Below are positions 1 through 8,010 of a stretch of 54,008 bases of DNA, in pieces. Numbering within the stretch: position 1 is the first letter of the stretch; each line of letters begins with the position of its first letter. The notes below the pieces were generated by a model. It searched no databases, was not told the origin of the DNA, and saw nothing but the letters and a program-made list of their open reading frames with translations. The DNA is from Tepidiphilus sp. J10 (GTDB lineage: Bacteria > Pseudomonadota > Gammaproteobacteria > Burkholderiales > Thiobacillaceae): assembly GCA_945897865.1 (NCBI GenBank), contig CAMDHJ010000006.1:1-54008 (forward strand), written 5' to 3'. The translations under genes and the position numbers were made by a program.

Positions 1-40
1 ATTCGGCTCGACCGGATCAATCTCGGCAAGGACACCCGGC

Positions 41-2950
41 GTGACGCCCATCTTCACCGCTTCCCAATCCGCTCCCGCGACCCTGCACGAAGAAATCCGC
101 ACCACCACCTGTTACATGTGCGCCTGCCGTTGCGGCATCAAGGTGCATCTGAAGAACGGCGAGGTGCGCTTCATCGAGGGCAATATCGACCATCCGTTGA
201 ACCAGGGCGTGCTGTGCGCCAAGGGGTCCAGCGGCATCATGAAACAGTATTCGCCGGCGCGGCTGACGCAGCCGTTGCGACGCAAGGCGGGGTCGGAGCG
301 TGGCGCCGGCGAGTTCGAGCCGATTTCGTGGGAAGAAACCTTCGCGATCCTGGAAGAGCGGCTGGGCAAGATTCGCGCGACCGATCCGAAAAAATTCGCG
401 CTGTTCACCGGCCGCGACCAGATGCAGGCGCTGACCGGTTTGTTCGCGCGCCAGTTCGGCACGCCCAACTATGCGGCGCACGGCGGTTTCTGCTCGGTCA
501 ACATGGCCGCCGGGTTGATCTACACCATCGGCGGTTCGTTCTGGGAATTCGGCGGACCGGACCTGGACCGCGCCAAGCTGTTCGTGATGCTGGGCACGGC
601 GGAGGATCACCATTCCAATCCGATGAAGATCGCTCTGTCCAAGTTCAAACGCGACGGCGGCCGCTTCATTTCGATCAACCCGGTGCGCACCGGCTATTCC
701 GCCATCGCCGACGAATGGATCCCGATCAAGCCGGGCACCGACGGCGCACTGCTGCTGGCGTTGATCCACGAAATCATCAAGCAGGGTTTGTACGACCGCG
801 AGTTTCTGGTGCAGTACTCCAACTCGGCGGAACTGGTGAACATCAATGCCAGGAGTCCTGAAGAAGGCATGTTCGTGCGCTTTGAGGTACCGCCGGAAGA
901 AGGCTGTTTCGATCCGCAGAACAAGCTGTGGTGGGACCGCGAGATGGACCGCCCGGTGGGCACCCATACGCCGGGAGTCGAGCCGCGTCTGCTTGGCGAA
1001 TTCAAACTGGCCGACGGCACGCCGGTGAAGCCGGCGTTCCAGTTGCTGGCCGAGCGCGTCGAGCAATACACGCCGGAATGGGCCGCCGGCATCACCGGCA
1101 TTCCAGTCGAAACGATCAAGCGGTTGGCGCATGAAATGGGCGTCACCGCGCGCGACCAGAAGATCGAATTGCCGATCGCCTGGACCGACGTGTGGGACAA
1201 CGAGCACAAGACGATCACCGGCAACCCGGTCGCCTTCCACGCGATGCGCGGCCTGGCGGCGCATTCCAACGGCTTCCATTCGATCCGCGCGCTGGGCATT
1301 CTGATGTCGTTGCTCGGCACCATCGACCGGCCCGGCGGCTTCCGCCACAAGGCGCCGTTCCCGCGCCCGATTCCGCCCTGCGCGAAGACGCCGACCTCGC
1401 CCGAAGCGGTGCGCCCGAACACGCCGCTGGACGGCATGCCGCTCGGCTGGCCGGCCGATCCGGACGATCTGTTCGTCGCCGACGACGGCACGCCGGTGCG
1501 CATCGACAAGGCGTTCTCCTGGGAATATCCGCTGTCCGTGCACGGCCTGATGCACAACGTCATCACCAACGCCTGGCGCGGCGATCCGTACAAGATCGAC
1601 ACGCTGCTGATCTTCATGGCCAACATGGCGTGGAACTCGACGATGAACGCCGTCGAGGTGCGCAAGATGCTGAACGACAAGGAAGAAGATGGCAGTTACA
1701 AAATTCCGTTCATCGTCGTCGCCGACGCGTTCCAGTCGGAAATGACCGCCTTCGCCGATCTGATCCTGCCCGACACCACTTACCTGGAGCGACACGATGC
1801 GATGTCGATGCTGGACCGGCCGATCTCGGAATTCGATGGCCCGGTCGATTCGGTGCGCATCCCGGTATTGCCTCGTACCGGCGAGTGCAAGCCGTTCCAG
1901 GAAGTGCTGATCGAACTCGGCAGCCGCCTGAAACTGCCGGCGTTCACGACCAAGGAAGGCGAACGCAAATTCCGTGACTACCCGGATTTCATCGTCAACT
2001 TCGAGACCGCGCCGGGTTCCGGCATCGGCTTCCTCGCCGGCTGGCGCGGCAAGGGCGGCGAGAAGTCGATGAAGGGCGAGCCGAACCCAAACCAGTGGCA
2101 GATGTACGAGCAGAACAACTGCGTGTTCCATTACCACCTGCCCAAGTCGTATCAGTACATGCGCAACTGGAACCAGGGCTATCTGCAATGGGCACAGGCA
2201 CACGGCATGACGCGCCACGCCGAGCCGATCAACGTGCACATCTATTCCGAGGTGTTGCAGAAATTCCGCCTCGCCGCGCAGGGCAAGACCGACGGCAAGC
2301 AGCCACCGGCGCACCTGAAGAAGCGCATCGAAACCTACTTCGACCCGCTGCCGTTCTATTACGAACCGCTCGAAGCGACACTGTCCGACAAGCACAAGTA
2401 CCCGCTCAACGCGGTGACCCAGCGGCCGATGGCGATGTATCACTCGTGGGATTCGCAAAACGCCTGGCTGCGCCAGATCCACGCCCACAACTACCTGCAC
2501 ATCAACCCGAAAACCGCCGCCGCACAGGGCATCGCCGACGACGACTGGATCTGGGTCGAGTCGATGCATGGCAAGGTGCGCTGCATGGCGCGTTTGTCGG
2601 AAGCCGTCGAGCCGGGCACGGTGTGGACCTGGAACGCCATCGGCAAATCCGCCGGGGCGTGGAACCTGGACAAGGACGCCAACGAGAGCAAGAAAGGCTT
2701 CCTGCTCAACCACCTGATTTCGGAAGAACTGCCACGCAACCCCTGCGGCGAACACATTTCCAACTCTGACCCGGTGACCGGACAAGCCGCCTGGTACGAC
2801 GTGCGGGTGCGCATCTACAAGGCTGGCGCGGACGAGCCGAAGGAAACCTGGCCGCAGTTCACGGCGGTGCCGGCGGCGCCTGGAACGCCAGGGCGGAGGC
2901 CGTGGCAGAACTATGTCGCGGGGCTGTTCAGCAAAGGAGAAAACAAATGA
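41..2950 (+). CDS. soeA: Sulfite dehydrogenase (quinone), molybdopterin catalytic subunit SoeA
   Basis: Molybdopterin bis-guanine-dinucleotide oxidoreductase of about 969 residues, the size of SoeA. The N-terminal [4Fe-4S] site is visible as C24, C27, C31 and C59 (CYMCACRCG, later GVLCAKG). No twin-arginine signal precedes it, which fits the cytoplasmic SoeA and argues against periplasmic DmsA or PsrA relatives. The C-terminal molybdopterin-dinucleotide domain is present (HNYLHINPKTAAAQGI). In SoeABC the enzyme oxidises sulfite to sulfate and passes electrons through SoeB and SoeC to quinone. The soeB and soeC genes follow directly. The GTG at 41 is the first usable start seen, but the frame stays open to the window edge, so the true start may lie upstream. 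A related tetrathionate or polysulfide reductase is the main alternative; substrate is inferred from family resemblance and context. Confidence 0.85.
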   Translation: MTPIFTASQSAPATLHEEIRTTTCYMCACRCGIKVHLKNGEVRFIEGNIDHPLNQGVLCAKGSSGIMKQYSPARLTQPLRRKAGSERGAGEFEPISWEETFAILEERLGKIRATDPKKFALFTGRDQMQALTGLFARQFGTPNYAAHGGFCSVNMAAGLIYTIGGSFWEFGGPDLDRAKLFVMLGTAEDHHSNPMKIALSKFKRDGGRFISINPVRTGYSAIADEWIPIKPGTDGALLLALIHEIIKQGLYDREFLVQYSNSAELVNINARSPEEGMFVRFEVPPEEGCFDPQNKLWWDREMDRPVGTHTPGVEPRLLGEFKLADGTPVKPAFQLLAERVEQYTPEWAAGITGIPVETIKRLAHEMGVTARDQKIELPIAWTDVWDNEHKTITGNPVAFHAMRGLAAHSNGFHSIRALGILMSLLGTIDRPGGFRHKAPFPRPIPPCAKTPTSPEAVRPNTPLDGMPLGWPADPDDLFVADDGTPVRIDKAFSWEYPLSVHGLMHNVITNAWRGDPYKIDTLLIFMANMAWNSTMNAVEVRKMLNDKEEDGSYKIPFIVVADAFQSEMTAFADLILPDTTYLERHDAMSMLDRPISEFDGPVDSVRIPVLPRTGECKPFQEVLIELGSRLKLPAFTTKEGERKFRDYPDFIVNFETAPGSGIGFLAGWRGKGGEKSMKGEPNPNQWQMYEQNNCVFHYHLPKSYQYMRNWNQGYLQWAQAHGMTRHAEPINVHIYSEVLQKFRLAAQGKTDGKQPPAHLKKRIETYFDPLPFYYEPLEATLSDKHKYPLNAVTQRPMAMYHSWDSQNAWLRQIHAHNYLHINPKTAAAQGIADDDWIWVESMHGKVRCMARLSEAVEPGTVWTWNAIGKSAGAWNLDKDANESKKGFLLNHLISEELPRNPCGEHISNSDPVTGQAAWYDVRVRIYKAGADEPKETWPQFTAVPAAPGTPGRRPWQNYVAGLFSKGENK

Positions 2951-2959
2951 AGCGGATAG

Positions 2960-3032
2960 GTAGGATGGGCGAAGCGCAGCGTGCCCATCAACCCGGTGCA
3001 TTGATGGGCACGCTGCGCTTTGCCCATCCTAC
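2960..3032. repeat. Near-perfect 32-bp inverted repeat between soeA and soeB
   Basis: Arms at 2960-2991 and 3001-3032 are reverse complements with a single mismatch, around a 9-nt loop. The arm begins GTAGGATGGGC and carries AAGCGCAGCGTGCCCATC. It fills nearly all the space between the soeA stop and the soeB Shine-Dalgarno (GGAG at 3033-3036). Sequences of this GTAGGATGGGC...GCCCATCCTAC type recur in many proteobacterial genomes as REP-like palindromes (general knowledge). In RNA it would form a very stable hairpin without a U tract, so mRNA stabilisation or uneven subunit expression is more likely than termination. Confidence 0.9.
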
Positions 3033-3044
3033 GGAGATGTCACG

Positions 3045-3770
3045 ATGACCCAGCTCGCGTTAGTGATCGACCTCAACGTCTGCGTCGGCTGTCATGCCTG
3101 CGTGACCAGTTGCAAGCAGTGGAATACCTCCGGAGAAGCTGGCCCGCTGTTTGACGACAACCCGTATGGCAAAGACCCGACCGGCACTTTCTTCAACCGG
3201 GTGCAGACCTATGAAGTTGGCAGTTTCCCGAATACCGAGACGCTGCATTTCCCGAAGAGCTGCCTGCATTGCGAAGACCCGCCGTGCGTGCCGGTGTGCC
3301 CGACCGGCGCCAGCTACAAGCGCAAGGAAGACGGCATCGTGCTGGTCGATTACGACAAGTGTATCGGCTGCAAATACTGCTCCTGGGCCTGCCCATACGG
3401 CGCGCGCGAACTCGACGAGAAGCAGCAGGTGATGAAGAAATGCACGTTGTGCGTTGACCGCATCTACGACATGAGCATCCCGGAAGACCGCCGCAAACCG
3501 GCCTGCGTGATTTCCTGCCCGACCAGCGCGCGCTTGTTCGGCGATGTGCATGACCCGGAATCCGACGTTTCCCTGGCGATCCGCGAATCCGGCGGCTACC
3601 AGTTGATGCCGGAATGGGGCACCAAACCAGCCAACCATTACCTGCCGCGCCGCAAGACCAAGCTGCGCATCCACGCCGACGAGCTGGTGCGCGCCGACAA
3701 CCCGTTGAGCAAGGAAGACATCAAACATGAAACCAGCAAGGAATCGTCGCTGGATGATTGGCTGATGTAA
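3045..3770 (+). CDS. soeB: Sulfite dehydrogenase iron-sulfur subunit SoeB
   Basis: Ferredoxin-like electron-transfer subunit of 241 residues with four cysteine clusters typical of DmsB/PsrB/SoeB: CVGCHACVTSC (C13-C23), CLHCEDPPCVPVCP, CIGCKYCSWACP and a last CTLC...CVISCP set. These would hold four [4Fe-4S] clusters carrying electrons from the SoeA molybdenum site to the membrane subunit SoeC. There is no signal peptide, consistent with a cytoplasm-facing complex. The ATG at 3045 has GGAG 8 nt upstream. It follows soeA after a gap filled by a large hairpin and precedes soeC. Confidence 0.88.
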   Translation: MTQLALVIDLNVCVGCHACVTSCKQWNTSGEAGPLFDDNPYGKDPTGTFFNRVQTYEVGSFPNTETLHFPKSCLHCEDPPCVPVCPTGASYKRKEDGIVLVDYDKCIGCKYCSWACPYGARELDEKQQVMKKCTLCVDRIYDMSIPEDRRKPACVISCPTSARLFGDVHDPESDVSLAIRESGGYQLMPEWGTKPANHYLPRRKTKLRIHADELVRADNPLSKEDIKHETSKESSLDDWLM

Positions 3771-3778
3771 GAGGGGTG

Positions 3779-3848
3779 CATGGTTCAAGGGGCAAGGTTC
3801 AAGTAACCCCATGAACCATGCCCCATGAACCTTGAACCTTGAACCTTG
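3779..3848. repeat. Heptamer palindromic repeat element A (soeB-soeC)
   Basis: Three consecutive 7-bp units TGAACCT lie at 3826-3846. The left arm (3779-3804) carries the inverted forms GGTTCAAG twice and GGGGCAAG; the right arm also has ATGAACC and ATGCCCC variants. Read on the minus strand, the right arm is a string of heptamers AAGGTTC, AAGGTTC, ATGGGGC, ATGGTTC; the left arm on the plus strand reads ATGGTTC, AAGGGGC, AAGGTTC. The short core is around 3805. The element fills the soeB-soeC gap. It shares its design, not its sequence, with elements near 32500 and 35750. Confidence 0.8.
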
Positions 3849-3869
3849 TAACTTGACCCTGGATTCCCT

Positions 3870-4841
3870 ATGCATCCCGCGTTTTCCGTCATCTTCCTGA
3901 CCACCCTGCTCGGCGTCGGCCAGGGCCTGTTTCTGGCGCTGTTTTCCAGCCAGGCCTACAGCGTCGTCGATGTGTTGCCGGCGCAGTCCGGCAACTTCTA
4001 TGCGCTTGGCGCGTTCATCGCGCTGATCTTCCTGATCGGCGGTCTGGTCGCCTCCGTGTTCCACCTCGGTCACCCGGAACGGGCCTGGCGAGCCGCAGCG
4101 ATGTGGCGCACCTCCTGGCTGTCGCGCGAAGTCATCGCGTTGCCGATCACCATGGCCGTCATCGCGATCTACGCGCTGGTCAACTGGCTGGGCATCGACG
4201 CCGACCTTTACGGCCTCGGCATCCCGAATCAAGTCGCGCTCAGCGTCGGCGCGTTCGGTGTCGTCGCCACCATCGCGCTATTCGTCTGCACCGCGATGAT
4301 CTACGCCGCGATCAAATTTCTGCAGGAATGGGCCAGTCCGCTCACCGTGGTGAACTACTTCCTGCTCGGCACCGCCTCCGGCTTTGGTTTTGCCACTGCC
4401 TATGCCGCCATCGCTGCGCCCGAACTGGCGCAGTTCTACGGCGGCTGGGCGATCACACTGACCATAGCCAGCCTGCTCACCCGAGCGGCCTCCTTGTTCC
4501 GCAACGCCCGCATCAAGCAGAAATCCAGCGTGCAAACCGCCATCGGCGTACGCCACAACAAGGTCCGCCAGGGCAGCATGGGCATGATGGGCGGCTCCTA
4601 CAACACGCGTGAATACTTCCACGGCCGCAGCGTCGCCTTCCTCAAATCGGTGAAATGGATCTTCCTGGTGCTGGTGTTTCCGATTCCGCTCCTGCTGCTG
4701 TGGCTCGGTCTGGCGCAAGCGAACGCTAACCTGTTGATGCTGGCTTTCGGCGTTCAATACGTTGGCTTGCTGTTCGAACGCTGGTTCTTCTTCGCCCAGG
4801 CGAATCATCCGCAGAATTTGTATTACCAGGTGGTGGGCTGA
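3870..4841 (+). CDS. soeC: Sulfite dehydrogenase membrane anchor SoeC (DmsC-like)
   Basis: Polytopic membrane protein of 323 residues with about eight hydrophobic spans, matching the DmsC-type anchor used by SoeABC rather than the longer NrfD type. A conserved-looking loop VFHLGHPERAWRA follows the second span; DmsC proteins have a similar HLG.P.RA loop near the quinone site. It would anchor SoeAB to the inner face of the membrane and reduce quinone. It is third in the soe run, separated from soeB by a 99-bp gap holding a repeat element. The ATG at 3870 opens directly into the first span; no strong Shine-Dalgarno is visible. Confidence 0.85.
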   Translation: MHPAFSVIFLTTLLGVGQGLFLALFSSQAYSVVDVLPAQSGNFYALGAFIALIFLIGGLVASVFHLGHPERAWRAAAMWRTSWLSREVIALPITMAVIAIYALVNWLGIDADLYGLGIPNQVALSVGAFGVVATIALFVCTAMIYAAIKFLQEWASPLTVVNYFLLGTASGFGFATAYAAIAAPELAQFYGGWAITLTIASLLTRAASLFRNARIKQKSSVQTAIGVRHNKVRQGSMGMMGGSYNTREYFHGRSVAFLKSVKWIFLVLVFPIPLLLLWLGLAQANANLLMLAFGVQYVGLLFERWFFFAQANHPQNLYYQVVG

Positions 4842-4948
4842 AAAACATCAGAATTCAAGGTTTTACCGGACTGCATCGACAAGCGGATAACCGCCTCACA
4901 TAATCTCCCGGCCTCATCCGAGGCGATCATAATGATTCCGGAGAACAC

Positions 4949-5470
4949 ATGAGCAATTCCATTCTAAGCCTCACCTTAAGCCTCGCCCTCGCAACCGTCA
5001 CTCCACTTGCCGCTGCCGGCTGCCTGCCTATTGTTGGCACCGTCAAACTTAGCCCGGATGCCACATGCACTGTGGCCTCTTTCCCAGGACTGCAAGGACA
5101 AGCCTTCATCGGCGAATGTTTCACTGTTGCCCTCAAACTCGGCAATCTGGTTCCAGCCAAAGGCCACGCCGGTGTCACCTCTGAAATGATGACCAGTATC
5201 TTGCCCAATGGTGGGCTCGCTGCCAGCCCAGCCATGGTTCAAGACAACCGAACTGTACTAACTGCCCGGAGCACCTTTACCTTGGCTGGCACTCGCTTCT
5301 ATGCCGCCGAAGTCATCATCGACAGTGGCAATGGCAACGTGACCGAGCAAAGCGTCATCACCGGCACCGATGGCAAAGGTCTTTTCAAGAATGCCACAGG
5401 CACCTTGAATATTCTGGGTAACAGCATCGGCGAAACAGCGCTGGTTCGCGGAAATATCTGCACACCTTAA
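4949..5470 (+). CDS. Small exported protein of unknown function
   Basis: 173 residues, not recognised as a named family. Residues 1-24 are hydrophobic and end in PLAAAGC. This could be a signal peptidase I site (AAA) or a weak lipobox (AAGC) with C25 lipidated; the lack of a basic residue near the start is unusual for either. Four cysteines (C25, C40, C57, C171) could form two disulfides if C25 is not lipidated. The C-terminal stretch TGTDGKGLFKNATGTLNI resembles the GG.G.F..A.GT pattern of allene-oxide-cyclase-like or dirigent-like beta barrels, which is only suggestive. GGAG lies 5 nt before the ATG. Neighbours (soeC, ridA) give no functional hint. Confidence 0.7.
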   Translation: MSNSILSLTLSLALATVTPLAAAGCLPIVGTVKLSPDATCTVASFPGLQGQAFIGECFTVALKLGNLVPAKGHAGVTSEMMTSILPNGGLAASPAMVQDNRTVLTARSTFTLAGTRFYAAEVIIDSGNGNVTEQSVITGTDGKGLFKNATGTLNILGNSIGETALVRGNICTP

Positions 5471-5486
5471 TCATTACGCACTACTC

Positions 5487-5512
5487 GCATTCACCCGATT
5501 CAGGGTGAATGC
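5487..5512. terminator. Stem-loop between the exported protein gene and ridA
   Basis: Perfect 10-bp inverted repeat (GCATTCACCC at 5487-5496, GGGTGAATGC at 5503-5512) with a 6-nt loop, 17 nt after the stop at 5470. No U tract follows on either strand, so it is a weak or Rho-assisted terminator, or only an mRNA 3-prime stabilising hairpin. Confidence 0.45.
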
Positions 5513-5566
5513 GCAAATCCATAGTTAGTGCCTAAATTAATTTTGCAACAAATTATTGAACCCACC

Positions 5567-5947
5567 ATGACCAAAACCATCGTCGCCACCGCCAACGCAC
5601 CGCAAGCCATCGGCACCTATTCGCAGGCAGTCAACGTCAACGGCACCGTTTACCTATCCGGCCAGATCGGCCTCGACCCGGCTTCGATGCAGATGGTCGA
5701 GGGTATCGAGGCGCAGATCCATCAAGTGTTCAAGAATCTGGCGGCGGTCGCCGAAGCGGCCGGCGGCAGTCTGGCCGATGTAGTCAAACTCAACGTGTTC
5801 CTGATCGACCTGGCCAACTTCGCCAAGGTCAACGAAATCATGGCGCAGTATTTCAGCCAGCCCTACCCGGCGCGCGCTGCTGTCGGTGTCGCCTCGCTGC
5901 CCCGCAACGCGCTGGTGGAAGCGGATGCGGTAATGGTGCTGGGCTGA
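5567..5947 (+). CDS. ridA: RidA family enamine/imine deaminase
   Basis: 126 residues, the normal RidA/YjgF length. RidA hydrolyses reactive 2-aminoacrylate and related enamines released by PLP enzymes. The protein begins [20 protein letters not shown] and has the family segments [17 protein letters not shown], the arginine in [11 protein letters not shown] and a C-terminal [10 protein letters not shown]; the arginine and nearby glutamate belong to the substrate pocket at the trimer interface. The ATG at 5567 is preferred over a GTG at 5528 because homologues begin at this point and the extra 13 residues look non-native. recG starts 18 nt downstream. Confidence 0.9.
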   Translation: MTKTIVATANAPQAIGTYSQAVNVNGTVYLSGQIGLDPASMQMVEGIEAQIHQVFKNLAAVAEAAGGSLADVVKLNVFLIDLANFAKVNEIMAQYFSQPYPARAAVGVASLPRNALVEADAVMVLG

Positions 5948-5965
5948 TTCCAGCCTAGCCTACGC

Positions 5966-8008
5966 ATGGCAACGCTCGATGCGGACCTGATCGCCCGCAA
6001 GCTGGGCTATGCCGCCAGCGGCGATCTGATCCTGCATCTGCCGCTGCGCTATCAGGATGAAACTCGGCTGACGCCGCTACGCGATGTACGCATGGGCGTC
6101 GATGTGCTGGTCGAGGGCGTCGTATTACATGCCGAAGTGCAGATGCAGCCACGCCGACAGTTGTTGGTCGAAATTGCCGAAAGCGCCGCCCCCGGCAGCG
6201 CTCACCTTTACTTTCGACTGCTGCATTTCTATCCCAGCCAGATAAGCCAGTTGCAGCCCGGGGTGCGCGTGCGTCTGTTCGGCGAAGTCAAACCCGGCTT
6301 CTTCGGCGCCGAGATGGTGCATCCGCAACTGCGCGTCGTGCGCGACAACACGCCGCTGGTGGCGACGCTGACGCCGATCTACCCGGCGGTGGCTGCGTTT
6401 TCGCAGAACGCCATCCGCAAGGCGGTAGAGATTGCGCTGCGCCAAGCCGATCTGAGCGAAACACTGCCGCAAAAGCTGCTTGACTCGCTGCAACTGCCCG
6501 GCTTCGCCGAAGCCCTCAACGCGCTGCACCACCCACAACCCGACGCCGACCTGAACGCGCTGGAAACCCAGGCGACACCGGCCTGGCAACGCATCAAGTT
6601 CGATGAACTGCTGGCGCAGCAACTGTCGTTGCGGCTGGCCGCGCAGCAGCGGCAAAAACTGCACGCAGTTGCGTTAAACCACGCCCAAGAACTCGAACAA
6701 CGCCTGCTCGCCGCCCTGCCGTTTGCGCTGACCCGCGCACAAACCCGTGCGCTGGCTGAAATTCATCGCGATCTGGCAAAGCCGCATCCAATGAACCGCC
6801 TGCTGCAAGGCGATGTCGGCAGCGGCAAGACGCTGGTCGCCGCACTGACCTTGTTGCCGGCACTGGCAGCCGGTGGCCAGGTGGCGGTGATGGCACCAAC
6901 CGAAATCCTGGCCGAACAGCTCTACCTGAAGATGCATGAATGGCTGGTGCCTCTCGGCATGCAGGTCGCCTGGATCGCCGCCGCGACCAAGGGCAAAACC
7001 AAGAAGGAGGCGCTGGCGCGCATCGCCAGCGGCGAGATCAATGTCGCGGTCGGCACTCACGCCTTGTTCCAGACCGGCGTCAGCTTCGCCAACCTGACGC
7101 TGACCGTGGTCGACGAACAGCATCGCTTCGGCGTCGGCCAACGCCTGGCCTTACGCGAGAAAGGGGGATTTACTGATGCGAATCACATGCCGCATCTGTT
7201 GATGATGTCGGCCACCCCCATTCCGCGCTCGCTGGCGATGAGCTATTACGCCGACCTCGACGTGTCGGTGATCGACGAACTGCCGCCCGGCCGCACACCG
7301 ATCAATACCAAGGTGATGTCGCTGAAACGGCGCGACGAAGTGATCGGCCGCTTGCGCGATTACTGTCTGTCAGGTGCTCAAGCGTACTGGGTCTGCCCGC
7401 TGGTGGAGGAATCGGAAAAGCTGCAACTGCGCGCCGCCGAGGAAAGCCACGCTGAACTGGTTGATCTGTTGCCGGAACTGAATATCGGCCTGGTCCATGG
7501 CCGCATGAAGGGCGAGGAAAAAGCCGCCGCGATGGCCGCGTTCAAGGCTGGCGAACTGAATCTGCTGGTCGCCACCACGGTGATCGAAGTCGGCGTCGAT
7601 GTGCCGAACGCGGCGCTGATGGTGATCGAGCACGCCGAACGCTACGGCCTCGCACAACTGCACCAGTTGCGCGGCCGCGTCGGTCGCGGCGCCCGCGAAT
7701 CGACCTGTCTGCTGCTCTACGGCGATGCGCTGTCCGACAGCGGTCGTCAGCGATTACGCGTCATCAAGGAAAATTCGGACGGCTTCGCCATCGCGCGGGA
7801 AGACCTGAAACTACGCGGCCCCGGCGAGTTCATGGGCGCGCGCCAGTCCGGCCAGCAGATCCTGCGGTTCGCCAATCTGGAAACCGATCTCGACCTGCTC
7901 GAAGCCGCGCGCAACACAGCGGAACACCTGCTGGCGCGGCAACCGGAAGTGGCAAACCGGCATCTGGCGCGTTGGCTGCCGCGCGGGCTGGACTATTTGC
8001 GGGCGTAG
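5966..8008 (+). CDS. recG: ATP-dependent DNA helicase RecG
   Basis: 680 residues. RecG is a superfamily 2 translocase that reverses stalled replication forks and branch-migrates junctions. The N-terminal wedge/OB domain starts at LHLPLRYQDET. Walker A is LLQGDVGSGKT, the motif II box is DEQH (VVDEQHRFGVGQR), motif III is MSATPIPR, motif VI is QLRGRVGRG, and the RecG C-terminal hairpin region follows. An in-frame stop at 5945-5947 (also the ridA stop) fixes the start at the ATG at 5966, so the wedge domain begins slightly shorter than in E. coli. No good Shine-Dalgarno is visible, suggesting coupling to ridA. Confidence 0.95.
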   Translation: MATLDADLIARKLGYAASGDLILHLPLRYQDETRLTPLRDVRMGVDVLVEGVVLHAEVQMQPRRQLLVEIAESAAPGSAHLYFRLLHFYPSQISQLQPGVRVRLFGEVKPGFFGAEMVHPQLRVVRDNTPLVATLTPIYPAVAAFSQNAIRKAVEIALRQADLSETLPQKLLDSLQLPGFAEALNALHHPQPDADLNALETQATPAWQRIKFDELLAQQLSLRLAAQQRQKLHAVALNHAQELEQRLLAALPFALTRAQTRALAEIHRDLAKPHPMNRLLQGDVGSGKTLVAALTLLPALAAGGQVAVMAPTEILAEQLYLKMHEWLVPLGMQVAWIAAATKGKTKKEALARIASGEINVAVGTHALFQTGVSFANLTLTVVDEQHRFGVGQRLALREKGGFTDANHMPHLLMMSATPIPRSLAMSYYADLDVSVIDELPPGRTPINTKVMSLKRRDEVIGRLRDYCLSGAQAYWVCPLVEESEKLQLRAAEESHAELVDLLPELNIGLVHGRMKGEEKAAAMAAFKAGELNLLVATTVIEVGVDVPNAALMVIEHAERYGLAQLHQLRGRVGRGARESTCLLLYGDALSDSGRQRLRVIKENSDGFAIAREDLKLRGPGEFMGARQSGQQILRFANLETDLDLLEAARNTAEHLLARQPEVANRHLARWLPRGLDYLRA

Positions 8009-8010
8009 CT

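Noticed and set aside
17-3001. 994-codon open frame on the minus strand opposite soeA
   Set aside because: It is antisense to a clear molybdoenzyme, has no recognisable domain and is rich in Arg/His/Val as expected from the complement of GC-rich codons.
3060-4232. 390-codon minus-strand frame across soeB and soeC
   Set aside because: It runs through the heptamer repeats and two real genes and has no family character.
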